From contig CM076955.1 of the NCBI GenBank assembly GCA_039566865.1, forward strand, positions 15,521,501-15,585,500: a stretch of 64,000 nucleotides of DNA, written 5' to 3'. The stretch is from Aurelia coerulea (Eukaryota > Cnidaria > Scyphozoa > Semaeostomeae > Ulmaridae). Shown here one piece after another: positions 44,825 to 56,335 of this stretch; the stretch's first letter is position 1, and every line of letters starts with the position of its first letter. A program made the position numbers and the translations under genes. The notes below the pieces were generated by a model. The model saw only the letters and a program-made list of their open reading frames with translations. It searched no databases and was not told where the DNA came from.

Positions 44825-45225
44825 TAGATCGCCTATATGCTCATTCTAGGCCTGCTGTGCAAATACTACTTGTCATAGGGATGTTTATACTGAATTTTCC
44901 CCGTCTTTGTGCATATATAATTCTCTTTTATCGCTATAATCAGACGCAAGCTGAGAGGACTCTCTGTACAGAATTAGTAGTGGGTTTTGAGGATATTTTT
45001 CAATATATTCCTTAGTTTGGTTTATATTAATAATTTGATAATTTGATACTGAACACGGGTATTTTCACAAAATAGTGATATTTTTCTGACTGGTTTTAAT
45101 TGTAAATACAGCAATTAATGTTATTGAACGTGACGCATATATCTACAAGCTTTTTTGCTTATTTATGTTCTTTTACGCATGCTTTATTTTAGTGACTGAG
45201 GTTAAATAGGAAGGCATTGATTGGA

Positions 45226-45775
45226 GAGACCAGCATAGGTCCCAAATATTTAAGTCGGTGTAAAACAATAGGTGTAGAATTCTATGAACTATGTTATTTA
45301 ATTGAATGACTAGAAATAAACTTTAGCTATTTTTCTAAAATTCTACCTTTGAACTTTTCAGAAATCTTGAATATTTTTCAAAATTAGAACATATCTTATA
45401 ATTCAACTCCTTTTATCATGTGACGTCATCAAATTTCTATATCGTAAACCAGAAGTGTGACAGACTTTTAATTGATGCCATATTGCAGACATCCATACAC
45501 TATGTTTTTCTTGAAAATTATTTCTTTATGTCTCGTCAAGGAGTTTATAAATTACGATTGTTTAAGTTTTTTCAAAACTTTTCTTTTATTCTTAAAACAA
45601 AACAAAAACACTCTACTTCTGAAAGCGTTGAAGTTGTCAGTCAAGTCTAACGGTAGAATTATAGCAAATAGCTAAAGTTTCTATCGAGCCTTTCAGTTCA
45701 AAGAAATAGGTCATAAAATTCTACACCAACCTTTTTAAAGATTTGGAACCTTTACTGGAGAGACCTTTTATAAGG
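45226..45775. mobile_element. Dispersed foldback element, copy 3
   Basis: TTGGAGAGACCAGCATAGGTCCCAAAT is answered on the right by TTTGGAACCTTTACTGGAGAGACC in part. AAACTTTAGCTATTT pairs with AATAGCTAAAGTTTC. A GTGACGTCATC word lies near 45420. Same family as 17563-18053. Confidence 0.65.
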
Positions 45776-45872
45776 AGGTAATTTGGTATGTCAAGTTTTC
45801 TATGGTACGGTACTGTGCCATCTTCAGAGTATAAAAGTACCACCCATAAATCCGGATAAAGTAGAAAATGTA

Positions 45873-46936
45873 CCAGGTGTCCCAAAAAGTACCGGGTGCG
45901 CCAAAATAAACTATGCACGTTTGGCAGGCCACAATAAATCGTACACTGGACCGATTTTGAAGATTCATGACTTAATCTTTAGCAAAAAGCCTTAATTAGA
46001 TTCCAGGATTTTTTGCAAATTTTTCTGCTTTCAGTTTTTAGAGCTAGACGCGAGTTTCTTAGAAGTGTCGTTTTCAAAAACACTGAGAACGAACAAAAAG
46101 CGTCGATAAAATTTTCTAAAGAATTGACATGAATGGACAAAGAGAACACTTGTTCGTGGTGATTTGGGATTTAGAAATCAATTAATTGTATCGATTAACC
46201 GTATCGATTAACTGATCGGTTCCTAAATCCTAAATCACCACGAACAAGTTTTCCTTCGTCCATTCATGTCGATTCTTTTGAAAATTTGATCGACGTTTTT
46301 TTATCGCTTTCAGTGTTTTCGAGAACGACACTTTTAAGAAACTCGCGTCTAGCTCTAAAAACTGAAAACAGAAAGATTTGCAAGAAATCCTAGAATCTAA
46401 TTCAGGCTTTTTGCTAAAGATTAAGTCATGAATCTTCAACATCGGTCCAGTGTACGACTTATTGTGGCCTGTCAAACGTGCATAGTTTATTTTGGCGCAC
46501 CCGGTATACGGATTTGGTTGGCTGCAGCGATGTGAAGTTAGCTTTAACCAATGGCTAAGCTCTCTCAAAATGTCCCTTACAATGGTTAACTTGAACATAG
46601 GTACCCCGTTTGTTGGTATTCATGTTTTGAGAGCAGAAATATCAATCTTGAAATCTTGAAAGCTCAAACATGCGCCTACTCACAAACCAGAGCCTCGTGA
46701 ATGTTTCAAGAATTTAGTTAGGCCAAAACTCACTTAGCTCTGGTTTGGAGGTGGACGCAAGTTTGAGCTTCCAATACTAATATCTCTGCTCTCAAAGCAC
46801 TAATACCAATAAACGAGGTACCTATGTTCAAGTTAATTACTAAGGAATATCTTGAGAGAGATTAGCCATTGGTTAATTAAAGCTAACTTCACATCGCTGA
46901 AGCGAAGCAAATCTGTCCCATACTTTTTTGGGACAC
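45873..46936. mobile_element. Foldback element, outer copy, hosting another at its left end
   Basis: CCAGGTGTCCCAAAAAG on the left and TTTTTTGGGACAC on the right with TA flanks. Once the inner element is removed, the arms align over 250 bases (GCAGCGATGTGAAGTTAGCT with AGCTAACTTCACATCGCTG). Confidence 0.85.
45892..46504. mobile_element. Foldback MITE inserted in the outer element, TA duplicated
   Basis: CCGGGTGCGCCAAAATAAAC and GTTTATTTTGGCGCACCCGG... are perfect inverted ends; the arms match for over 200 bases (TCATGACTTAATCTTTAGC and its complement). TA occurs at 45890-45891 and 46505-46506, in the middle of the outer left arm. Confidence 0.9.
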
Positions 46937-47335
46937 TATTTCGTACACATAAATCTGGAAATTGTTAAAACCATGCCTTTCGATAAAATCGTACAATCAA
47001 TATGTAGCCCCCTCCCCTCCCTATTAACCCCTCTCTAATCAGCCCTTCTCTTCTCGGCAAAAAGTTCCAATTAACCCCTCTTTAGCTCCCCTCACTTATA
47101 TCAAATGCCAGAGGTCACCAACGATTTTCCATATCTTTAGCCGAATAACTTTGCATTTTATTTTTGATCTGGTTTAGGATAAAACCTGTGTTGAATTTGT
47201 GTATTTGACCCATAAAGTGATATGTTGATTCCACAAATATGGATTAAAAGAACTAAAAAGGTATCATTTATACCCTCTTCGTTCGACTTCGTAAATCTGG
47301 GCCCTCTCTAATAAGACCCCTCACTCTTAAAGGGA

Positions 47336-47529
47336 GTACAAAGACCAGCATGCTTTTCGCGAAGTCAGCGACTTGCTCTGCACAGCTTCCAGCATAACTG
47401 ACTGTACGAAATTCACAAAAACAAAGACAAATGATGGCAGGCCTCCCTCTGAAGTCTCCGTAAAATATCTAATTCACAAAAACAAAGACAAATGATGGCA
47501 AAGGCTGCTGGTCTTTGTACTCCCTTTAG
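47336..47529. mobile_element. Small foldback element, TTAAAGGGAGTACAAAGACC ends
   Basis: TTAAAGGGAGTACAAAGACC and GGTCTTTGTACTCCCTTTA are inverted. Inside, AACAAAGACAAATGATGGCA is repeated twice, and a CCTCCCTCTGAAGTCTCCG word is duplicated inside and outside the right end, suggesting a rearranged copy. Confidence 0.7.
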
Positions 47530-47741
47530 GCCTCCCTCTGAAGTCTCCGGAATTGAATAAGCCCTCAGGAGCTTAATTGTTTTTTTTAACAGTAGAAAGG
47601 GGTCATCAATCTAAATAAAAATGTGTTAAGAATTCTAAATGGCCTTTTTCTCGTGTCTTCTTCTGCAAATTGCGGCCCTGGGTTTCTACTTTTCGGAAGA
47701 ATCAGCTCGTTTTGAAATAGGATTTTTTCACGATAGGACTG

Positions 47742-50700
47742 TAAGTCCCAATATTTGGCCAAAAAGTAAGGCTGTAGCCTTTGCTTTTTCGCGAAAACAG
47801 CCTCCTTTCCAAAATCCCAATATTTGGCCAAAAAGTAAGGCTATAGCCTTTGCTTTTTCGCGAAAACAGCCTCCTTTCCAAAATCCCAATATTTGGCCAA
47901 AAAGTAAGGCTATAGCCTTTGCTTTTTCGCGAAAACAGCCTCCTTTCCAAAATCCCAATGTTTGGCCAAAAAGTAAGGCTATAGCCTTTGCTTTTTTGCG
48001 AAAACAGCCTCCTTTCCAAAATCCCAATATTTGGCCAAAAAGTAAGGCTTTTTGGCCAAACATTGGGATTTTGGAAAGGAGGCTGTTTTCGCGAAAAAGC
48101 AAAGGCTATAGCCTTACCTTTTAGCCAAAAATTGGGATTTTGGAAAGGAGGCTGTTTTCGCGAAAAAGCAAAGGGTATAGCCTTACTTTTTGGCCAAAAA
48201 TTGGGATTTTGGAAAGGAGGCTGTTTTCGCGAAAAAGCAAAGGCTATATCCTTACTTTTTGACCAAACATTGGGATTTTGGAAAGGAGGCTGTTTTCGCG
48301 AAAAAGGAAGGGCTATAGCCTTACCTTTTTGGACAAAAAATAGGATTTTTGAAAGGAGGCTGTTTTCGCGAAAAAGCAAAGGCTATAGCCTTACTTTTTG
48401 GCCGACATTGGGATTTTGCAAAGGAGGCTGTTTTCACGAAAAAAAGCAAAGGCTATAGCCTTACTTTTGACCAAAAATTGGCATTTTGGAAAGGAGTCTG
48501 TTTTTGCGAGAAAGCAAAGGGTATAGCCTTACCTTTTCGCCAAAAATTGGGATTTTGGGATGGAGTCTGTTTTCTCGAAAAAGCAAAGGCTATAGCCTTA
48601 CCTTTTGCCAAAAAAAGGATTTTGGAAAGGAGGCTGTTTTCGCGAAAAAGAAAAGGCTATAGTCCTTACCTTTTGCCAAAAAATAGGATTTTGGAAAGGA
48701 GGCTGTTTTCGCGAAAAAGGAAAGGCTATAGCCTTACCTTTTGCCAAAAAAAAGTTTTTTTGAAAGGAGGCCGTTTTCGCGAAAATGCAAAGGCTATAGC
48801 CTTACTTTTTGGCCGACATTGGGATTTTGCAAAGGAGGCTGTTTTCACGAAAAAAAGCAAAGGCTATAGCCTTACTTTTTGACCAAAAATTGGCATTTTG
48901 GAAAGGAGTCTGTTTTTGCGAAAAAGCAAAGGGTATAGCCTTACCTTTTCGCCAAAAATTGGGATTTTGGAAAGGAGTCTGTTTTCGCGAAAAAGCAAAG
49001 GCTATAGCCTTACCTTTTGGCCAAACATTGGGATTTTGGAAAGGAGGCTGTTTTCGCGAAAAAGCAAAGACTATAGCCTTACTTTTTGGTTGAAAATTAG
49101 AATTTTGGAAAGGAGGCTATTTTCACGAAACTTTTTGACAAAACATTAGGATTTTGGAAAGAAGTCTGTTTTCGCGAAAAAGCAAAGACCTTTTGCCAAA
49201 AAAAATAGGATTTTGGAAAGGAGGCTGTTTTCGGGAAAAAGCAAAGGCTATAGCCTTACCTTTTGCGAAAAAAAAAGGATTTTGGAAAGGAGGCTGTTTT
49301 TGCGAAAAAGCAAAGGCTATAGCCTTACCTTTTGCCAAAAAATAGGATTTTTGAAAGGAGGCCGTTTTCGCGAAAATGCAAAGGCTATAGCCTTACTTTT
49401 TGGCCGACATTGGGATTTTGCAAAGGAGGCTGTTTTCTCGAAAAAGCAAACGCTATATCCTTACTTTTTGGCCAAACATTGGGATTTTGCAACGGAGGCT
49501 GTTTTCGCGAAAAAGGAAAGGCTATAGCCTTACCTTTTGCCAAAAAAAGTTTTTTTGAAAGGAGGCCGTTTTCGCGGAAATGCAAAGGCTATAGCCTTAC
49601 TTTTTGGCCGACATTGGGATTTTGCAAAGGAGGCTGTTTTCACGAAAAAAAGCAAAGGCTATAGCCTTACTTTTTGACAAAAAATTGGCATTTTGGAAAG
49701 GATTCTGTTATTGCGAAAAAGCAAAGGCTATAGCTTTACCTTTTTGCCAAAAATTGGGATTTTGGAATGGAGTCTGTCTTCTCGAAAAAGCAAAGGCTAT
49801 AGCCTTACCTTTTGGCCAAACATTGGGATTTTGGAAAGGAGGCTATTTTCACGAAAAAGCAAAGGCTATAGCCTTACTTTTTGACCAAACATTAGGATTT
49901 TGGAAAGGAGTCTGTTTTCGCGAAAATGCAAAGACCTTTTGCCAAAAAATAGGATTTTTGAAAGGAGGCTGTTTTCGGGAAAAAGCAAAGGCTATAGCCT
50001 TACCTTTTGGCCGACATTGGCATTTTGGAAAGGAGGCTGTTTTCGCGAAAAAGCAAAGACTATAGCCTTACTTTTTGGTTGAAAATTAGAATTTTGGAAA
50101 GGAGGCTATTTTCGCGAAAAAGCAAAGGCTATAGCCTTACTTTTTAGCCAAAAATTGGGATTTTGGAAAGAAGTCTGTTTTCGCGAAAAAGCAAAGACCT
50201 TTTGCCAAAAAATAGGATTTTGGAAAGGAGGCTGTTTTCGCGAAAAAGCAAAGGCTATAGCCTTACCTTTTGCCAAAAAAAAGGATTTTGGAAAGGAGGC
50301 TGTTTTCGCGAAAAAGCAAAGGCTATAGCCTTACCTTTTGCCAAAAAATAGGATTTTGGAAAGGAGGCTGTTTTCGCGACAAAGCAAAGGCTATAGCCTT
50401 ACCTTTTGGCCAAACATTGGGATTTTGGAAAGGAGGCTGTTTTCGCGAAAAAGCAAAGGCTATATCCTTACTTTTTGGCCAAACATTGGGATTTTGGAAA
50501 GGAGGCTGTTTTCGCGAAAAAGCAAAGGCTATAGCCTTACCTTTTGCCAAAAATTAGGATTTTGGAAAGGAGGCTGTTTTCGCGAAAAAGCAAAGGCTAT
50601 AGCCTTACTTTTTGGCCAAACATTGGGATTTTGGAAAGGAGGCTGTTTTCGCGAAAAAGCAAAGGCTATATCCTTACTTTTTGGCCAAACATTGGGATTT

Positions 50701-53165
50701 TGCAAAGGAGGCTGTTTTCGCGAAAAAGTAAAGGCTATAGCCTTACCTTTTGCCAAAAAATAGGATTTTGGAAAGGAGGCTGTTTTCGCGACAAAGCAAA
50801 GGCTATAGCCTTACCTTTTGGCCAAACATTGGGATTTTGCAAAGGAGGCTGTTTTCACGAAAAAAAGCAAAGGCTATATCCTTACTTTTTGATCAAAAAT
50901 TGGGATGTTGGAAAGGAGTCTGTTTTTGCGAAAAAGCAAAGGCTATAGCCTTACCTTTTGGCCAAAAATTGGGATTTTGGAAAGGAGTCTGTTTTCGCGA
51001 AAAAGCAAAGGCTATAGCCTTACCTTTTGGCCAAACATTGGGATTTTGGAAAGGAGGCTGTTTTCGCGAAAAAGCAAAGGCTATAGCCTTACTTTTTGAC
51101 CAAAAATTGGGATTTTGGAAAGGAGTCTGTTTTCGCGAAAAAGCAAAGACCTTTTGCCAAAAATTAGGATTTTGGAAAGGAGGCTGTTTTCGCGAAAAAG
51201 CAAAGGCTATAGCCTTACTTTTTACCAAAAAAGAGGATTTTGGAAAGGAGGCTGTTTTCGCGAAAAGGCAAAGGCTATAGCCTTACCTTTTGCCAAAAAA
51301 TAGGATTTTGGAAAGGAGGCTGTTTTCGCGAAAAAGCAAAGGCTATAGCCTTACTTTTTGGCCAAACATTGGGATTTTGCAAAGGAGGCTGTTTTGCGAA
51401 AAAGCAAAGGCTATAGCCTTACTTTTTGGCCAAAAATTGGGATTTTGGAAAGGAGTCTGTTTTGCGAAAAAGCAAAGGCTATAGCCTTACCTTTTGGCCA
51501 AAAATTGGGATTTTGGAAAGGAGGCTGTTTTCGCGAAAAAGCAAAGGCTATAGCCTTACCTTTTGGCCAAACATTGGGATTTTGGAAAGGAGGCTGTTTT
51601 CGCGAAAAAGCAAAGACTATAGCCTTACCTTTTGGCCAAAAATTGGGATTTTGGAAAGGAGTCTGTTTTCGCGAAAAAGCAAAGGCTATAGCCTTACCTT
51701 TTGGCCAAAAATTGGGATTTTGGAAAGGAGGCTGTTTTTGCGAAAAAGCAAAGGCTATAGCCTTACTTTTTGGCCAAAGATTGGGATTTTGGAAAGGAGG
51801 CTGTTTTCGCGAAAAAGCAAAGGCTATAGCCTTACCTTTTGCCAAAAAAAGGATTTTGGAAAGGAGGCTGTTTTCGCGACAAAGCAAAGGCTATAGCCTT
51901 ACCTTTTGCCAAAAAATAGGATTTTGGAAAGGAGGCTGTTTTCGCGACAAAGCAAAGGCTATAGCCTTACCTTTTGGCCAAAAATTGGGATTTTGGAAAG
52001 GAGGCTGTTTTCGCGAAAAAGCAAAGGCTATAGCCTTACTTTTTGACCAAAAATTGGGATTTTGGAAAGGAGGCTGTTTTTGCGAAAAAGCAAAGGCTAT
52101 AGCCTTACCTTTTGCCAAAAAATAGGATTTTGGAAAGGAGGCTGTTTTCGCGAAAAAGCAAAGGCTATAGCCTTACTTTTTGGCCAAAAATTGGGATTTT
52201 GGAAAGGAGGCTGTTTTCGCGAAAAAGCAAAGGCTATAGCCTTACTTTTTGACCAAAAATAGGGATTTTGGAAAGGAGTCTGTTTTTGCGAAAAAGCAAA
52301 GGCTATAGCCTTACTTTTTGGCCAAACATTGAGATTTTGGAAAGGAGGCTGTTTTGCGAAAAAGCAAAGGCTATAGCCTTACTTTTTGGCCAAAAATTGG
52401 GATTTTGGAAAGGAGTCTGTTTTCGCGAAAAAGCAAAGGCTATAGCCTTACTTTTTGGCCAAAGATTGGGATTTTGGAAAGGAGGCTGTTTTTGCGAAAA
52501 AGCAAAGGCTATAGCCTTACCTTTTGCCAAAAAATGGGATTTTGGAAAGGAGGCTGTTTTCGCGAAAAAGCAAAGGCTATAGCCTTACTTTTTGGTCAAA
52601 AATTGGGATTTTGGAAAGGAGGCTATTTTCACGAAAAAGCAAAGGCTATAGCCTTACTTTTTGGCCAAAAATAGGCATTTTGGAAAGGAGTCTGTTTTCG
52701 CGAAAAAGCAAAGGGTATAGCCTTACTTTTTGGCCAAAAATTGAGATTTTGGAAAGGAGGCTGTTTTGCGAAAAAGCAAAGGCTATAGCCTTACTTTTTG
52801 GCCAAAAATTGGGATTTTGGAAAGGAGTCTGTTTTCGCGAAAAAGCAAAGGCTATAGCCTTACTTTTTGACCAAAAATTGGGACTTTGGAAACGAGGCTG
52901 TTTCCAAATCCCAATATTTGGCCAAAAAGTAAGGCTATAGCCTTTGCTCTTTCGCAAAAAGCCTCCTTTCCCAAATTCCCAATTTTCGGCCAAAAAGTAA
53001 GGCTATAGCCTTTGCGTTTTTTGCGAAAACAGCCTCCTTTCCAAAATCTCAATTTTCAGCCATAAAATAAGGCTATAGCCTTTGCTTTTTCGCGAAAACA
53101 GCCTCCTTTCCAAAATCCCAATTTTGGCCAAAAAGTAAGGCTATAGCATTTGTATTTTGCGAACA
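47742..53165. repeat. 5.4 kb satellite array, ~69 bp units, two orientation switches
   Basis: Units of about 66-70 bases carry AAATTGGGATTTTGGAAAGG, AGGCTGTTTTCGCGAAAAAG and CAAAGGCTATAGCCTTAC. About five units read on the minus strand (47742-48047, spacing exactly 69), then roughly 70 read on the plus strand (48050-52904), then about four read on the minus strand again (52905-53165). Each unit holds the palindromes GGCTATAGCC, TTTTCGCGAAAA and often TTGGCCAA. Because 69 is a multiple of three, the array shows long open frames on both strands (peptide unit about WKGGCFREKAKAIAL); I regard these as artefacts. Three-unit (~206 bp) higher-order repeats are visible at 50338, 50544 and 50750. Confidence 0.95.
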
Positions 53166-53849
53166 TTGCCTGCTTTCTAAAATCACAATTAATTAGAAAT
53201 TAATGGAGAACTGCAATTTTCGGGCAAAAAATGAACAGAAATTGTCGTCTTGAAAAAGCATGAATTCTACAAAAATGCAAATCTACTGCTGCAAATTGCT
53301 TAATGAATCAGAACTGCAACAAAATATGCAGAAATCCATTATCGTTATTAAAGAAGCAAATAAAAACAAGAAAATAGCCGAATTTTCCAGCAAATTTTCC
53401 ATCTAAAACATTCTTCTTGCCACAAATTAAAGACGTCTGTCTTGTATGCTTTGAGAGGTGACTAACAGGAATAATATCTTGCTTGGCAAACAGAAGCAAA
53501 CTTAAAACGTTAATTGGCAAGCATATGCTCTAAAAGACATTGAATATGTCGGTGTAAATCATATGACCTGTTCCCTCTGTGAATACAACACTATACCTAG
53601 GTATATTGCTAAAGCCAATAACGAGAAAAAGAGCTAACAAGAAGATTTAACATACCAACAGTTAACGAAACAAGAAAAATAAGAAACAAAACAATTCGTA
53701 ATTGGCTCTGTGGAATGCAGTGCTTCTTCTGCCATTTTTGCTCGCTTTTATTGGCCTCGCTTATTGGTTCGCTAGCACTGAAATTCTTGTCCTCTAATTC
53801 AGACGGAGAATTTGACGGGGGAGTTTACTCTTTTCTGTATCTAAGTAAT
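53166..53849. other. Stretch without recognised feature
   Basis: No gene, element end or RNA seen. It starts in a decayed satellite edge (53166-53200). Confidence 0.4.
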
Positions 53850-54720
53850 GACCTCTTTTAATAGCGAGTTGAGGAATTCTGCCTGTATTTCTTTATGAAC
53901 TGAATAACTTGAAAGAAACTTCAGTTACTTTGCAATAATTTTACCGTCAGACTTTTCTGAAATTTTCAATATTCTTGGAATTAGGGTATTTTTCTCCATT
54001 TTTCAGCATCGAAGAAAAATTTTGAAATAAAAACTTAAAACAATCGTAACTTCAAAAGTTTTGACAAAACATAGATTAATCATTTCAACGAAAACCATAG
54101 TTTATGAATATCTACAATATGGTATCAAGCAAAAGTCTTTCACTTCTTGTTTACGATTTAGAACTTTGATGACGTCACAACCTCAAATGAGTTAGAAATG
54201 AAATATGTTGCAACATCAAAAAATATTCAGGATTTCGGAATGGTCTAAGGGTAGAACTATAGCAAAGTAGCTAAAGTTTCCTCAAGCCAATCGGTTCAAA
54301 AAAAAAATATTTAAAATATTCAAAAAATATGTAAAACCTATGCTTGTGCGTGCTCGTGCAAGCGGAAACCTGTCGTTTTCCTGGTTTATGATTTAGTAAT
54401 TTGATGAAATTACAGCCAAAATACAATAAATGCCACCATTTAGAAGAAAATCAAAATTGGCATTAAAGCCAGGAATTTTTATAATGAATTACTATGAACG
54501 AAATGGGACGGTTCTATATACAGGACAAAGAACAAGCAAACCGGCCATTGTGTCTTTAGGCTTTGCTTTCTTTAAGCAGACGTCGAAAGGCTTTCTATAA
54601 TCTATGAGATCTCATCTTTCAGCTCGGGCAGGCTGTTCACTATAAGTTCTTTTCAAGCTTTTGATTTAAATAAATCGAAGTAAAATTTTACACCAACCTG
54701 TTTAAAGACTTGGAACCGAT
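53850..54720. mobile_element. Dispersed foldback element, copy 4
   Basis: ACTTCAGTTACTTTGCAATA and AGCAAAGTAGCTAAAGTTTC words are inverted, with TTTGATGACGTCACAACCTC in the middle. It ends ACACCAACCTGTTTAAAGAC as at 45742. An internal duplication of the ACGTCA segment (54165 and 54395) is present. Confidence 0.55.
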
Positions 54721-54765
54721 GTTGCGCTGTCTAATAAAGTGGACTTGCACCTCGGCTATTACTAC

Positions 54766-55044
54766 CAGGGCTCAAAAAAATATTTTCCCTCCGGGTAGCA
54801 AGCTAAGCACGCTCAATTCTTCTTACGCACTTTCTTCTTCTTCCCTGTATACCCTTAATTCTATCCCCTTTCCTTTTTCTTCCTCTTTCTGTCCCTTTCC
54901 TTCCCTTCCACGATTTCTTTCCCTTCTTTTCCTTTTCCTTCCGATTCTTTTTCCTTTTCCTCTTCTTTCTTCCTGGGAAATTTCAGCATTTTAGCTACCT
55001 TCCTGGTAGCGCCACTACCACGCTATTTCATTTTTTGAGCCCTG
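54766..55044. mobile_element. hAT-type MITE with 8 bp target duplication ATTACTAC
   Basis: ATTACTAC stands at 54758-54765 and 55045-55052. The ends CAGGGCTCAAAAAA and TTTTTTGAGCCCTG are a perfect 14-base inverted pair. The inside is a TTCC/TTTTCC pyrimidine tract (54828-54975). It lies within 30 bases of the stop codon of the minus-strand gene, so it is probably in the 3' UTR. Confidence 0.9.
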
Positions 55045-55072
55045 ATTACTACAAAGTGTAAAAATGATACAT

Positions 55073-55298
55073 CTACTTGATAGTAAATATATAATATCCC
55101 TCACTACCACTTCCGCCATGAACCCTTCCTGACACCACAGCTCCTTTGGTGCTTTGGGAAGTATCCTCTTGTTCACCATGGTCGTTTGTCTTATTACTGA
55201 ATTCTGAGGCACTGCCGGTAAATCTTGCTGATACAAGAAGACGATTAGAGCCAATACTGAGTGGCACTTCCCAGCCAATTGATACTCCTTGTGGATAT
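55073..55298 (-). CDS. Last exon of a minus-strand gene, beta-rich C-terminal domain, unknown function
   Basis: The minus strand has CGCATTTTTTTAG before 55298 and reads YPQGVSIGWEVPLSIGSNRL, LLVSARFTGSASEFSN and, after a glycine/serine stretch, GSEGYYIFTIK before TAG at 55075-55073. The first base completes an AGA codon with the two bases left over from the exon ending at 57071, so the frame is continuous (ATTE-R-YPQG). Alternating hydrophobic residues suggest a beta sandwich. No family is recognised. Confidence 0.65.
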
Positions 55299-55337
55299 CT
55301 AAAAAAATGCGAAATATTATCATATGCCATTACTATG

Positions 55338-56130
55338 CAGGGTGAGTCAAAGACAAGCCCCGTTTGACAGGCCACTACTCTCTGGATATCAGAGCTATAG
55401 GCAAATATATCAATAAATAGAGGACTTGGAATAAAGAGACCTTCTTACTTGCCAGAAAAAAGAGGTTTGTATCGAGAGTCCAAATCTGGTAAAGTTTGGA
55501 AAGGAAAACGAACGCACGACCCCCGTTCAGAGTGGACACATTGCTAGCTGTGGCCGCTGAAAAGTGTTCAGATCCGAATGAACTTCTTGCAACAGGTAGC
55601 ATAGCCTGATAACCAGACCCTATTTCAAAGGAACTTATCTGTTTTGAAATTGGGGTCTGGTTATCAGTCAGGCTACAGGTAGCAGTGTTTCTATTGAGAA
55701 CGGAGGTCATGCTTTTGTTTTCGTTCACCAAATTTACCAGATTTGGACTCCCCATCAAATCCTCTTTTCTAACAAGTAAAAAGGTCTACTTCAACACTTT
55801 ATCTGACTGAAATAGGTGCTCCGTTCTGAACTTACAAGGGATTTTTTCAAGAAAGCCCCTTCAAGAAACCTTCAAAACAGGCCTAAAATCACGACCAAAT
55901 TTTCGGCATCACAGCAACGATTCCGTCAAAATTCATCATAAAAGTGGGCATCAAAAGCAAGTTTCGGTAATTAGAAGAGGGTAGCTTTCTGAAAACCGGG
56001 CAATCCTCAAGTCATGCATCCCCCCCCCCCCCCGGGGCTTCATCCCTTTCGAGAACGACGAAAGTGTTATTCCTGGGAGCATAGCAACATCATTCCAACG
56101 AATTTCATCTTCCAGCGAGGATAACATGTG
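55338..56130. mobile_element. CAGGGTGAGTCA-type foldback element, left part, with insertion
   Basis: CAGGGTGAGTCAAAGACAAG and the CTCTGGATATCAGAG word match the left arm of 9079-9732. After an unrelated 350-base insert it resumes with CTCCGTTCTGAACTTACAAG and CCCCTTCAAGAAACCTTCAA. It lies in the last intron of the minus-strand gene. A run of 14 C lies at 56021-56035. Confidence 0.6.
55602..55677. mobile_element. Short hairpin inside the insert
   Basis: TAGCCTGATAACCAGACCC and GGGTCTGGTTATCAGTCAGGCTA (in part) are inverted. Only 76 bases. Confidence 0.6.
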
Positions 56131-56335
56131 TGGAAACGTGTTGAATTCATTCTTGTAAGGCAGAAATATTGGGGAAATTGGCTAGCTCTAGCGAACTGAC
56201 CGTTTGGATACGAGAGCAGGTTTACTCTCCTATGCAGAGGTTCCTCTGCCATTTTGCATTGCAAGGATTAGGACACTGCGTAGCGGAATTACTGTGAAGT
56301 AGAACAGGTTAACAGACAAAAGAACGACAACCATA

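Noticed and set aside
45783..46598. Opposing frames that share the peptide TGCAKINYARL
   Set aside because: They are the two arms of one inverted-repeat element read on opposite strands.
47639..53052. Dozens of long open frames on both strands encoding WKGGCFREKAKAIAL-like repeats
   Set aside because: They are translations of a ~69 bp satellite whose unit length is a multiple of three. They occur in several frames at once and lack splice or start context.
47742..53165. CRISPR-like direct repeats
   Set aside because: The units are contiguous with no unique spacers, and the window is eukaryotic.
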